Notes under the pieces: generated by a model
Database searches by the model: none
The model's input: only the letters and a program-made list of their open reading frames with translations
Told to the model about the DNA's origin: nothing
Shown here: one piece after another, positions 53,165 to 61,904 of the stretch
Layout: each line of letters opens with the position of its first letter
How positions within the stretch are numbered: the first letter of the stretch is position 1
Assembly (NCBI RefSeq): GCF_000935045.1
Contig: NZ_JYKS01000033.1
Span: forward strand, 1 to 64,000
DNA: 64,000 bases
Direction of reading: 5' to 3'
DNA from: Pseudomonas sp. 10-1B
Lineage (GTDB): Bacteria > Pseudomonadota > Gammaproteobacteria > Pseudomonadales > Pseudomonadaceae
Program-made: the position numbers and the translations under genes

Positions 53165-53878
53165 ATGCAGTCGACCTCCCCGCGTGCGGTAACAGCCATC
53201 TGCCATGCCCTGCAGGAGCAGATCGAGCACGGCCTGCTGGCACCGGGCGGCAAGCTGCCGGCCGAGCGCCGGCTCAGCGAGGTATTCGATACCACGCGCA
53301 TTACCCTGCGTGAGGCGCTGGCGCAGCTGGAAGCCCAAGGCTTGATCTACCGCGAAGAGCGCCGCGGCTGGTTCGTCGCGCCCGAGCGGCTGACCTACGA
53401 CCTGATCGAGCGCAGCCACTTCCATGCCATGGTGCGCGACCAGGGGCGGGTGGCCAGCACCGAGTTGCTGTCGGCACGGCTGCAGCCGGCCTCGGCGGCC
53501 ATTTGTGCGCGCTTGCAACTGCCGGCGTTGTCCAGTGTGGTGCGTATCTGCCGGTTACGGCGCATCGATGGGCGGGCGGTGTTGTATGCCGAGCATTACC
53601 TCAACCCACGCTACTTCCCGGAGGTTCTCGAACAGGACCTGGCGCAGTCGCTGACCGAGATTTACGGGCGGGTGTATGGCATCGAGTATGGGCAGGTGTG
53701 CTTCGAGATCTTGCCCACGGCGTTGCCGGTGGAGGCGGCCGGTGCCTTGAAGGTGTCGGCGGGGAGCCCGGGGTTGCACATTACCCGGGTCAACAGTGAC
53801 CAGCATGGCCATCTGATCGACTGTGACCTGGAGTATTGGCGGCATGATGCTATCCGCATCCGTGCACAGGCCGGATAA
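53165..53878 (+). CDS. GntR-family regulator with UTRA domain (HutC/PhnF-like)
   Basis: A 237-aa repressor with an N-terminal GntR winged helix (KLPAERRLSEVFDTTRITLR near 37) and a C-terminal UTRA ligand domain from about 90 on. It is divergent from the ABC importer operon, so it should respond to the imported compound. The start at 53165 gives MQSTSPRAVTAI. A palindrome lies just before. Confidence 0.9.
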   Translation: MQSTSPRAVTAICHALQEQIEHGLLAPGGKLPAERRLSEVFDTTRITLREALAQLEAQGLIYREERRGWFVAPERLTYDLIERSHFHAMVRDQGRVASTELLSARLQPASAAICARLQLPALSSVVRICRLRRIDGRAVLYAEHYLNPRYFPEVLEQDLAQSLTEIYGRVYGIEYGQVCFEILPTALPVEAAGALKVSAGSPGLHITRVNSDQHGHLIDCDLEYWRHDAIRIRAQAG

Positions 53879-53887
53879 GGTGTTGGC

Positions 53888-53974
53888 TTCTTCGCGGCGG
53901 TTCGACGCCTCGATAAACCCGCTCCTACAGGCCTGTGAGCATCCTGTAGGAGCGGGTTTACCCGCGAAGAGGCC
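53888..53974. repeat. REP pair, left half decayed
   Basis: The right half is a good GCGGGTTTACCCGC core. The left half (CTTCTTCGCGGCGGTTCGACGC) keeps only the outer arm. Confidence 0.75.
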
Positions 53975-56134
53975 CTAACTGGAGGAAGTGGTTTCTGCCA
54001 TCCCACCGCCCCCCGCGGTAACCACCTGCACCGACAGCCGCGGCGTCGCCAGGTCCAGCCCCGCTTCGTCCAGCTGCCGCTTCAGCGCCAGGTTGAACGC
54101 CCGCGATACCTCCCACTGCTTGATCGGCGCGGTCTTGAACCGCGCCCGCAAGATCGCCGACCCCGACTCGAAGCTCTCCACCCCCTGCAGCTCCAGCGGC
54201 GACCAGATGTTGCGGCGCATCAGTGGGTCATTGCGCAGCTTCTGCCCCACCTCGCGAATCAAGGTAATCGCCTGGTCGATGTTCATGCTGTGCGGGATGG
54301 CCACGCGGAAGATCGCGTAGCCGAACTCCCGCGAGTAGTTCTTGATGCTCTTGATCTCGCTGAACGGGATGGTATGGACGATGCCGTCGATATCCCGCAG
54401 GCGCACGGTGCGGATGGTCAACCCCTCCACCGTGCCCAGGTGCCCGCCCACATCCACGTAGTCGTCGATGGCCAGCGAGTCTTCGATGATGATGAACAGC
54501 CCGGTGATCAGGTCGGCCACCAGCGACTGCGCACCAAAGCCGATGGCCAGGCCGATCACACCGGCACCGGCCAGCAGCGGGGTGACGTTCATGCCCATGT
54601 TGGCCAGGGCTACGATCACGGCGATGATGAAGATGACCACGAACATCACGTTGCGGATCAACGGCATCATGGTTTGCGCACGGGCGTTGGCCAGGCCGCG
54701 GCGCGAGCGTACCAGGGCGTGGTGCACGGCGGTATCGGCAAGGATCCACACCAGCCAGGCGACGATCAGTGTGCCGGCCAGGCCCAGCAGGCGCAGGCTC
54801 ACCTCGTGGCCGTCGCCCTCGGCGAAGCTGATCATCGACAGGCCCCACACGCGCAGGCCCAGTTCGATGAACACCAGCCAGATGAACAGGTGCACCAGCA
54901 GGTAGCCGAAGTTGCGCAGGCGCTCGGCGTATACCGCCTGGCGCTTGTTGGCGCGCTTGGGGTTGGCGGCGTGGCGGCGCACCAGGCCGTTGAGCACCAT
55001 GCACACCACCACCAGCACCGTGCACATCAGCGACTGGCGCAGCGCGGTACTGGTATCGCCGGCGGAGACGAAGGTGGCGAACAGCGAGATGGCCACCAGG
55101 ATCAGCGCTGGAATGAACCAGAAGCTGCCGAGGATTTCGATGGTGTCGCTGAGGGTGCGCCGGGTCAGGCGCCGTGACAGCGGCTGGTTGCGAATCAGGT
55201 GGGCGATCGGGCGGCGGAAGCGCAGGATGAACAGCCCGGTGCACACGGCCGCGACCACATTGGCCAGGGTCGCCAGGGCATGGGCCAGGTGGGTGCCGAG
55301 GGCGACGGTCAGCCGTGGGTCGCTCATCGCTTCGCCAAAGGCGGCGAAGCTGCCGATCAGCCACAGCGGGCGGAACGCCTGGTGGCGCAGGATGTACAGG
55401 GCGCGATGGCGGTGCGGGCCGTCGAGCAACGAGAAGGCGATCACGCAGATGGCCGAGAAGCAGGTGCCGACCACCAGCGCGTAGGCCAGCACCATGGCCA
55501 GCGACTTGCCCAGCGACGGCGGCAGCACGAAGCTCAGGTACACGGTGAACACCAGTGCCACCAGCCATGGGCCGAGCTTGCGCAAGGCAAAGCGCACCAG
55601 GTCCCAGGTACGCGGGTGCTGCGGCAGTTCCTCGCTCAGGCCGAAGCGCAAGCGCACGCGATGGCCGACCCAGTTGAAGGCGTAGGCCAGCACGCTCCAC
55701 ACGGCGATGACGGCGGCAAAGCCGAACAGGATCGCCGGCCACTGGTGCACCGGCACCATCAGTTCCGCCAGTTCGGTCTGGGCTTGGTCTATTTCCGTGG
55801 CCCAGCGGTGGAACGGGCTGTCATTGCCGCTGAACTGTTTTTCGAAATCATGCAGGGCGCCGCCGATCAGGCCCAGCACGCCCTGTTCGACGGTGGGTTG
55901 CGATTGCTTGGTGGCGTCGCGCAGCTTTTTCAGGTCGGCCAGCAGCTTGGCCCGCTGCTGGTCGTTTTCCAGGTTCTTGATCACCTCGTCCAGCGACTTG
56001 CCCAGCGGCTCGCTGGCCTGCGGCTGTGCGGGCGCGCTGCCGCCAAGCAGGCCGGGCAGGCCCGCCGCCTGCAGCGGAGTGATGAACAGTACTAACAGCA
56101 GGAACAGGTAACGCAGGAGGGCAGGCACTGGCAA
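53975..56134 (-). CDS. Mechanosensitive ion channel, large MscS family (YbiO-like)
   Basis: A 719-aa inner-membrane channel with a signal-like N-terminus, a periplasmic domain (about 25-130), around 10 membrane helices, and the MscS pore region (PLLAGAGVIGLAIGFGAQSLV near 525) with a beta domain (VDVGGHLGTVEGLTIRTV). It opens on hypo-osmotic shock. The TTG at 56134 has TGAGGT at good spacing; a GTG six bases on is an alternative. Confidence 0.9.
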   Translation of the reverse strand: MPVPALLRYLFLLLVLFITPLQAAGLPGLLGGSAPAQPQASEPLGKSLDEVIKNLENDQQRAKLLADLKKLRDATKQSQPTVEQGVLGLIGGALHDFEKQFSGNDSPFHRWATEIDQAQTELAELMVPVHQWPAILFGFAAVIAVWSVLAYAFNWVGHRVRLRFGLSEELPQHPRTWDLVRFALRKLGPWLVALVFTVYLSFVLPPSLGKSLAMVLAYALVVGTCFSAICVIAFSLLDGPHRHRALYILRHQAFRPLWLIGSFAAFGEAMSDPRLTVALGTHLAHALATLANVVAAVCTGLFILRFRRPIAHLIRNQPLSRRLTRRTLSDTIEILGSFWFIPALILVAISLFATFVSAGDTSTALRQSLMCTVLVVVCMVLNGLVRRHAANPKRANKRQAVYAERLRNFGYLLVHLFIWLVFIELGLRVWGLSMISFAEGDGHEVSLRLLGLAGTLIVAWLVWILADTAVHHALVRSRRGLANARAQTMMPLIRNVMFVVIFIIAVIVALANMGMNVTPLLAGAGVIGLAIGFGAQSLVADLITGLFIIIEDSLAIDDYVDVGGHLGTVEGLTIRTVRLRDIDGIVHTIPFSEIKSIKNYSREFGYAIFRVAIPHSMNIDQAITLIREVGQKLRNDPLMRRNIWSPLELQGVESFESGSAILRARFKTAPIKQWEVSRAFNLALKRQLDEAGLDLATPRLSVQVVTAGGGGMAETTSSS

Positions 56135-56172
56135 ATCTACCTCAGGTCAAACGATTGACCGAGTGTAGAGGT

Positions 56173-56340
56173 TTATGACGGCAGTTTCTCCAGGATCTTC
56201 CAGCAGGTGAGGCCAAAGATGCCCAAGGTGCCGATCCACATCATCAGCACACCGATATTGCGCTCGCGCAGGCTGAAACCGATGGTCAGCAGCATCAGGA
56301 ACAGGAACACCGGCACGAACAGGGACAGGAACGGGGACAT
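56173..56340 (-). CDS. Small membrane protein, 55 aa
   Basis: A short protein with two hydrophobic helices (LSLFVPVFLFLMLLTIGFSL and IGVLMMWIGTLGIFGLTCW) split by an RERN loop. AAGGA lies 9-10 bp before the ATG at 56340. It is 38 bp upstream of the MscS gene on the same strand, so the two may be co-transcribed. Function unknown. Confidence 0.7.
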   Translation of the reverse strand: MSPFLSLFVPVFLFLMLLTIGFSLRERNIGVLMMWIGTLGIFGLTCWKILEKLPS

Positions 56341-56415
56341 GGACAGCAATCCTTTTGCAATGGGGCCATGTAACAAGCATAGCGGGTTGGGCAGATGGGG
56401 GGATTGACCTTGAGC

Positions 56416-56520
56416 AGGTCTGGCCCTATCGCCGGCAAGCCAGCTCCCACAGGATCACCACAGGCCCAGGCATTGTGAGGGACCTGTGGGAGCTGGCTTG
56501 CCGGCGATAGGGCCAGACCT
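56416..56520. repeat. REP pair (TGGCTTGCCGGC type)
   Basis: Perfect outer arms (AGGTCTGGCC/GGCCAGACCT) and inner cores form a hairpin between the small membrane gene and apeB. Confidence 0.92.
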
Positions 56521-56533
56521 GGCTAATCGAGTC

Positions 56534-57823
56534 TCAGGGCAACTCGCGGCTACGGTAGAAGGCGGTCAGCACCTTCACCAGGTGGGCCAGGTCATGGCTG
56601 CCGCACAGCTCGCGAATCGAATGCATGGCGAAGGTCGGCAAACCGATATCCACCGTGCGCACGCCCAGATGGCTGGCAGCGATCGGCCCGATGGTCGAGC
56701 CGCAACCCATGTCGCTGCGCACCACGAAGCTTTGCACCGGCACTTCCTCGGCCATGCACAGGTGGCGGAAGAACCCGGCGGTTTCGCTGTTGGTGGCGTA
56801 GCGCTGGTTGTTGTTCACCTTGATCACCGGCCCGGCGTTGAGCTTGGGCCCGTGGTTGCCGTCGTGCTTGTCGGCATAGTTGGGGTGCACGCCATGGGCG
56901 TTGTCGGCCGACACCATCAGCGAGCGCTGGATGGTGCGCACGTAGGCATCGCCATCGGGCAGCAGGCGCTGCAGGGTCTGCTCCAGCATCGGGCCGTCGG
57001 CGCCACAGGCCGAACAACTGCCGACTTCTTCGTGGTCGTTGCACACCAGCACGCAGGTCTCGTCGCTGTCTGCCGCCAGCAGGGCCTGCAGGCCGGCGTA
57101 GCACGACAGCAGGTTGTCCAGGCGGGCGCCGGCGATGAAGTCGCCGTTCAGGCCGATGAGCGCGGCGTCCTGGGTGTCGTAGAAGCTCAGCTCGTAATCC
57201 AGCACCACATCGGCGATCAGCTCGTGCTCGCGGGCCAACTGCTCGGTGAGCAGGGCGCGGAAGTCGATGCGTTCGTCACCGGCCACCTGGGCGAGGATCG
57301 GCGGCAGTTCGTTCTGTGGGTTGATCGCCCAGCCTTCGTTGGCGGTGCGATTCAGGTGGATGGCCAGGTTGGGGATGATCGCGATCGGCAGCTTGAAGTC
57401 GATCAGCTGGCTTTCGACCTTGCCGTCACGGCGGTAGGTGACCCGCCCGGCCAGTGACAGGTCGCGGTCGAACCACGGCGCCAGCAGGGCGCCGCCATAC
57501 ACTTCCACGCCCAGTTGCAGGAAGCCCTGGCGCTGCAGTTCGGGCTGCGGCTTGACCCGCAGGCACGGGCTGTCGGTATGGGCGCCGACCATGCGGATGC
57601 CATTCAGCAGCGGCGCCTGCTTGCCCAGCTTGATGGCGATGATCGAAGAGTCGTTACGGGTGACGTAATAGCGACCGCCAGGCACTGTGGCCCAGCTGTC
57701 GCGCTCGTCCAGGCGCTGGTAGCCGGCAGCCTCCAGGCGCTGGGCCAGGCTGGCGGTGGCGTGGAAGGGCGTGGGGGAGGCCTTGAGGAAGTCGATAAGG
57801 CCAGAATTCAGTGCGTCGCGCAT
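56534..57823 (-). CDS. apeB: M18 family aminopeptidase
   Basis: A 429-aa di-zinc aminopeptidase of the aspartyl aminopeptidase family. Zinc ligands are His in GAHTDSPCL near 81, Asp in ARLDN, Glu in NDHEEVGS, Asp in RSDMGCGS and His in FAMHS near 403. It releases N-terminal acidic residues from peptides in the cytosol. It is a single gene between REP pairs. Confidence 0.93.
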   Translation of the reverse strand: MRDALNSGLIDFLKASPTPFHATASLAQRLEAAGYQRLDERDSWATVPGGRYYVTRNDSSIIAIKLGKQAPLLNGIRMVGAHTDSPCLRVKPQPELQRQGFLQLGVEVYGGALLAPWFDRDLSLAGRVTYRRDGKVESQLIDFKLPIAIIPNLAIHLNRTANEGWAINPQNELPPILAQVAGDERIDFRALLTEQLAREHELIADVVLDYELSFYDTQDAALIGLNGDFIAGARLDNLLSCYAGLQALLAADSDETCVLVCNDHEEVGSCSACGADGPMLEQTLQRLLPDGDAYVRTIQRSLMVSADNAHGVHPNYADKHDGNHGPKLNAGPVIKVNNNQRYATNSETAGFFRHLCMAEEVPVQSFVVRSDMGCGSTIGPIAASHLGVRTVDIGLPTFAMHSIRELCGSHDLAHLVKVLTAFYRSRELP

Positions 57824-57881
57824 GGCTCACTCCAGACAGCAGTGGCGCGAGTTTAACGCAGAATGTCGACAATTTGTGGCT

Positions 57882-57974
57882 GCCTCTTCGCGGGCTTGCC
57901 CGCTCCCACAGGGATAACACTGCATTCGAAACCTGTGCAGTACCTGTGGGAGCGGGCAAGCCCGCGAAGAGGCC
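57882..57974. repeat. REP pair (GGGC type)
   Basis: Inverted GCGGGCTTGCCCGC and GCGGGCAAGCCCGC cores. Confidence 0.9.
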
Positions 57975-57992
57975 GGTGCAGCCACCGAGAAA

Positions 57993-58628
57993 TCAGAAGG
58001 GTGCAGGGCACTCGAACTTCAACCGCTCCCCCGAGACCGGGTGGGTGAAGCTCAGCATCGAGGCATGCAGGCACAGCCGCTCATGTGCTGCCAGGGCCTC
58101 GGGGTTGGCATACAGGCGGTCACCCAGCAGCGGATGCCCGATCGACAGCATGTGCACGCGCAACTGGTGCGAGCGCCCGGTAATCGGCGTCAGCTCGACC
58201 CGGCAGTGATCACCGCAGCGCTCGACGATGCGCCAGAAGGTCAGCGCATGCTTGCCTTGCTCGTGGTCCACCACATGCCGCGGCTTGGTCGGCGGGTCGT
58301 AGCGCAGCGGCAGGTCGATGCTGCCGCTGTCCAGCGCCGGCTGGCCCCAGCACAGCGCGGTATAGGCCTTTTCGGTTTCGCGGTCGTGGAACTGGCGCGA
58401 CAGCTCGCGATGGCTGTCGGCATCGCGGGCCAGCAGGATGATGCCGGAGGTTTCCCAGTCCAGGCGGTGCACGATCAGCGCGTCGGGGTAGCCGTTTTGC
58501 TGCAGGCGGGTGATCAGGCAGTCCTTGTTGTCTTCAGCGCGGCCGGGCACCGACAGCAGCAGGGTCGGTTTGTTGATCACCAGGATGGCGGCGTCTTCGT
58601 GCAGGATCTGGATGTTCGACAGCGGCAT
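57993..58628 (-). CDS. rluA: Ribosomal/tRNA pseudouridine synthase RluA
   Basis: A 211-aa RluA-type enzyme with the catalytic Asp in HRLDWETSGIIL near residue 55 and TGRSHQLRVHM near 149. Without an S4 domain, as for RluA, it modifies 23S rRNA U746 and tRNA U32 in E. coli. It lies downstream of minE across a REP pair. Confidence 0.9.
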   Translation of the reverse strand: MPLSNIQILHEDAAILVINKPTLLLSVPGRAEDNKDCLITRLQQNGYPDALIVHRLDWETSGIILLARDADSHRELSRQFHDRETEKAYTALCWGQPALDSGSIDLPLRYDPPTKPRHVVDHEQGKHALTFWRIVERCGDHCRVELTPITGRSHQLRVHMLSIGHPLLGDRLYANPEALAAHERLCLHASMLSFTHPVSGERLKFECPAPF

Positions 58629-58661
58629 TGCTTGGTCTCGGTTTTAGCGGGGGAAAACAGC

Positions 58662-58762
58662 GGGGCCGCTTTGCGGCCCTTCGCGGGCAAGCCCGCTCCT
58701 ACAAAGGGCATGCATTCCCCTGTAGGAGCGGGCTTGCCCGCGAAGGGCTGCAAAGCAGCCCC
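58662..58762. repeat. REP pair with GC-rich outer hairpin arms
   Basis: GGGGCCGCTTTGCGGCCC and GGCTGCAAAGCAGCCCC flank two inverted GCGGGCAAGCCCGC cores, between rluA and minE. Confidence 0.9.
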
Positions 58763-58781
58763 AAATTGCCAATTGCGCGGA

Positions 58782-59036
58782 TCAGCGATCCGGCAAGGTG
58801 ATGTTCAGCTCCAGAATCGAGCAGCTGCCCTGGTTTTCCAGCTCGATATGCACGTCATCGTTGCCGATGTTCACATACTTGCGGATCACTTCCAGCAGTT
58901 CTTTCTGCAATGCTGGCAGGTAGTCCGGCTCGCTGCGTTGGCCGCGCTCGTGCGCCACGATGATCTGTAGACGCTCTTTCGCTACCGACGCGCTGGACTG
59001 TTTCTGTCTGCCACGAAAGAAGTCAAAAAGGTTCAT
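58782..59036 (-). CDS. minE: Cell division topological factor MinE
   Basis: An 84-aa protein with MinD-binding N-terminus (MNLFDFFRGRQKQS) and the C-terminal dimer domain (LEVIRKYV, VHIELENQG). It drives pole-to-pole MinD oscillation. It follows minD by 3 bp. Confidence 0.96.
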   Translation of the reverse strand: MNLFDFFRGRQKQSSASVAKERLQIIVAHERGQRSEPDYLPALQKELLEVIRKYVNIGNDDVHIELENQGSCSILELNITLPDR

Positions 59037-59039
59037 GGT

Positions 59040-59852
59040 TTACTTGCCTCCAAACAGGCGCGCGAAGAATCCTTGCTTCGGCACTTCGATGAACCGCAGG
59101 GGCTTTTCTTTACCCAGCAGACGGTCGACGGTATCGCTATAGGCCTGGCCGGCATCGCTCTGGTCGTCGAGGATGACCGGGATACCCTGGTTGGAAGCCT
59201 TGAGCACTGCCTGGCTCTCGGGGATCACGCCCTTGAGCTTGATCGCCAGGATTTCTTCGACGTCGGCGATGCTCAGCATCTCGCCCTTTTCCACGCGCTC
59301 GGGGTGGTAGCGGGTGATCAGCAGGTGTTCCTTGATCGGCTCTTCGCCGTTTTCGGAGCGGCGCGACTTGCTCGACAGGATGCCCAGCATGCGGTCGGAG
59401 TCACGCACCGAGGAAACCTCGGGGTTGGTCACCACGATGGCTTCGTCGGCGAAGTACATGGCCAGGTGCGCGCCTTTCTCGATACCGGCCGGCGAGTCGC
59501 AGATGACGAACTCGAAGTTTTCCTTCAGCTCCATCAGCACCTTTTCCACGCCTTCCTGGGTCAGCGCGTCCTTGTCGCGGGTCTGGCTGGCGGCCAGCAC
59601 GAACAGGTTCTCGAGGCGCTTGTCCTTGATCAGGGCCTGCTGCAGGTTGGCTTCGCCGTTGACCACGTTGACGAAGTCGTACACCACGCGGCGTTCGCAG
59701 CCCATGATCAGGTCGAGGTTACGCAGGCCCACGTCGAAGTCGACGATGACGGTCTTGTGGCCACGCAGTGCGAGGCCGGTACCAATGGCGGCGCTGGTGG
59801 TGGTCTTGCCCACACCCCCCTTGCCGGAAGTAACCACGAGAATCTTGGCCAA
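59040..59852 (-). CDS. minD: Septum-site-determining ATPase MinD
   Basis: A 270-aa ParA-family ATPase with the deviant Walker A SGKGGVGKTT at residue 9, IVDFDVGLRNLDLIMG, and the C-terminal membrane-targeting helix (FFARLFGGK). It recruits MinC and MinE to the membrane. Confidence 0.97.
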   Translation of the reverse strand: MAKILVVTSGKGGVGKTTTSAAIGTGLALRGHKTVIVDFDVGLRNLDLIMGCERRVVYDFVNVVNGEANLQQALIKDKRLENLFVLAASQTRDKDALTQEGVEKVLMELKENFEFVICDSPAGIEKGAHLAMYFADEAIVVTNPEVSSVRDSDRMLGILSSKSRRSENGEEPIKEHLLITRYHPERVEKGEMLSIADVEEILAIKLKGVIPESQAVLKASNQGIPVILDDQSDAGQAYSDTVDRLLGKEKPLRFIEVPKQGFFARLFGGK

Positions 59853-59954
59853 GGTGTTTCACCCCTAAAAATAAGTCGGGACAGGTGCCCCGGCAAAATG
59901 CAAAAAACGGCAACAGTTAAAGAAAGTTGCTCTGAAAATGACGGCAAGTATCCG

Positions 59955-60713
59955 TTAAAGACGGGTGATGTTCAACACGTCACCGGACAGGCTGACTTGC
60001 ACGCTGGTGCCCCACAGCGGGTCGCGGCGCAGGTCTTCGCAGACCTTGTACTGGCCGGCGATGGAGACCATTTCCGCGGTCATCTGCTGGCAGAAGATGC
60101 GCGCCTTGGTATTGCCTTTGATGCCGGCCAGGGCCCGGCCGCGCATGGCGCCGTACACATGGATGTTGCCATCGGCCAGAAGTTCCGCACCCGGGCTGAC
60201 CGAGCTGGTCACCACCAGGTCGCCGCCCTGGGCGTAGATCTGCTGGCCGCCGCGTACTGGCGCAGTGATGATGCGGGTCGGGCGCACCTCGGGTTCAAGG
60301 ATGGGTGGCGGGGCTGGGGCCGGCTCGGGCTTCTTTACCTCGGGCTCGGGTTCCAGCGGCCGTTCGCGGGCGCCCGACGGCGGCAGCACCGGCAGGTCGA
60401 TGGCGATGGCGGCGGCGATGTCCTCGATGCGGCTGGCGCGGATGGCCAGGGTGCGCAGGCCGTGGTGGCGGCAGATCCGCATCAAGCCGGGCAGGTCGAT
60501 TGCCCCCTCGTCGGCCGGCAGCTTGTCCAGTGCCAGCACCAGCGGCGTGTTGCTGAAGAAGTTCGGTGCCTGGGCGACCTTGGCCGCCAACTGGCGGTCG
60601 AGGGCTTCAAGGTCATTGCGTGCCAGTTCCAGTACCGTGATGGCGAGCATGCTGCCCTTGAGCTGGAACACGGAGGCGGTGTCGGGTGTGTGGTTTGGGC
60701 TCATGGTCTGCAT
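59955..60713 (-). CDS. minC: Septum-site-determining protein MinC
   Basis: A 252-aa FtsZ-polymer inhibitor. It has an N-terminal FtsZ-binding domain (about 13-115), a proline/glutamate-rich linker (EPEPEVKKPEPAPAPPP), and the C-terminal beta-helix for MinD binding (about 150-252, GGQQIYAQGGDLVVTSSVSP). Two Met codons, MQT and MSP four codons on, could both be the start. It begins the minCDE operon. Confidence 0.95.
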   Translation of the reverse strand: MQTMSPNHTPDTASVFQLKGSMLAITVLELARNDLEALDRQLAAKVAQAPNFFSNTPLVLALDKLPADEGAIDLPGLMRICRHHGLRTLAIRASRIEDIAAAIAIDLPVLPPSGARERPLEPEPEVKKPEPAPAPPPILEPEVRPTRIITAPVRGGQQIYAQGGDLVVTSSVSPGAELLADGNIHVYGAMRGRALAGIKGNTKARIFCQQMTAEMVSIAGQYKVCEDLRRDPLWGTSVQVSLSGDVLNITRL

Positions 60714-60824
60714 AGACGGCTTGTTGCGGAAAAAGTGCCCTGACTTATAACGAGAACACCGGTTGCCCGCAACATGCGCTGATCCGTTGTAGAATGCGCG
60801 GCCTTTGTCTTTCCGGATGCATCA

Positions 60825-61760
60825 ATGGAACGCCCGCGTTTTCGTCCCTATTTCCTTCACCCAAAGTTCTGGGGCCTGTGGCTGGGCCTGGGCCTGCTGT
60901 GGCTGGTGGTTCAGTTGCCATACCGGGTCCTGTTGAAAGTCGGTGCCGCGCTGGGTGCCGTGATGTATCGCTTTGCCGGTGAACGGCGGCGCATTGCCGC
61001 GCGCAACCTGGAACTGTGCTTCCCGGAGCTGTCTGTCGACGAACGGCAGCGCTTGCTCAAGGCCAATTTCGCCTCCACCGGTATCGCCTTCTTCGAAATG
61101 GCCATGAGCTGGTGGTGGCCCAAGGCCAGGCTGGCGCGCCTGGCCCATGTCGAAGGGCTGGAGCACCTGCAGGCCGCCCAGCAGGCGGGGCAGGGCGCGA
61201 TCCTTATGGCGGTGCACTTCACCACCCTGGAAATCGGCGCCGCGCTGCTGGGCCAGCAGCACACCATCGATGGCATGTACCGCGAGCACGGTAACGCGCT
61301 GTTCGACTTCATCCAGCGCAGCGGCCGCGAGCGCCACAACCTCGACTCGCTGGCGGTGGAGCGCGAGGACGTGCGCGGCATGCTCAAGCTGCTGCGTTCG
61401 GGCCGGGCGATCTGGTACGCGCCGGACCAGGACTACGGCGCCAAGCAGAGCCTGTTCGTGCCGCTGTTCGGTATCCCGGCGGCGACAGTGACGGCGACCA
61501 CCAAGTTCGCCCGGCTGGGCAAGGCACAGGTGATCCCGTTCACCCAGAAGCGCCTGGAAGATGGCAGCGGCTATCGTCTGGTAATTCACCCGCCGCTGGC
61601 GGACTTCCCCGGCGAAAGCGAAGAGGCCGATTGCCTGCGCATCAACCAGTGGGTCGAGAGCGTGTTGCGCGAGTGCCCCGAGCAGTACCTGTGGGCGCAT
61701 CGCCGATTCAAGTCGCGGCCCCCAGGGGCGCCACGGCTGTATGAGAAGAAAAAGCGCTGA
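60825..61760 (+). CDS. lpxL: Lipid A lauroyl/secondary acyltransferase LpxL (HtrB)
   Basis: A 311-aa inner-membrane acyltransferase with an N-terminal membrane anchor (GLGLLWLVVQLPYRV) and the HX4E motif (HFTTLEIG near 127). It adds a secondary acyl chain to lipid A. It is divergent from minC with a 111-bp shared promoter region that includes TAGAAT at 60790-60795. Confidence 0.93.
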   Translation: MERPRFRPYFLHPKFWGLWLGLGLLWLVVQLPYRVLLKVGAALGAVMYRFAGERRRIAARNLELCFPELSVDERQRLLKANFASTGIAFFEMAMSWWWPKARLARLAHVEGLEHLQAAQQAGQGAILMAVHFTTLEIGAALLGQQHTIDGMYREHGNALFDFIQRSGRERHNLDSLAVEREDVRGMLKLLRSGRAIWYAPDQDYGAKQSLFVPLFGIPAATVTATTKFARLGKAQVIPFTQKRLEDGSGYRLVIHPPLADFPGESEEADCLRINQWVESVLRECPEQYLWAHRRFKSRPPGAPRLYEKKKR

Positions 61761-61770
61761 GTCTTGTTTT

Positions 61771-61872
61771 GCCTGTGCCGGCCTCTTCGCGGGCGCGCCC
61801 GCTCCCACAGGATTTCCACAAGTCCGGCCATTGTGCGGTCTTGTGGGAGCGGGCAAGCCCGCGAAGAGGCCG
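61771..61872. repeat. REP pair (GGGC type)
   Basis: Inverted GCGGGCGCGCCCGC and GCGGGCAAGCCCGC cores between lpxL and the patatin gene. Confidence 0.9.
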
Positions 61873-61904
61873 GGCCTGAAAACAGCTGATCCAGGAAGGA
61901 ACCC

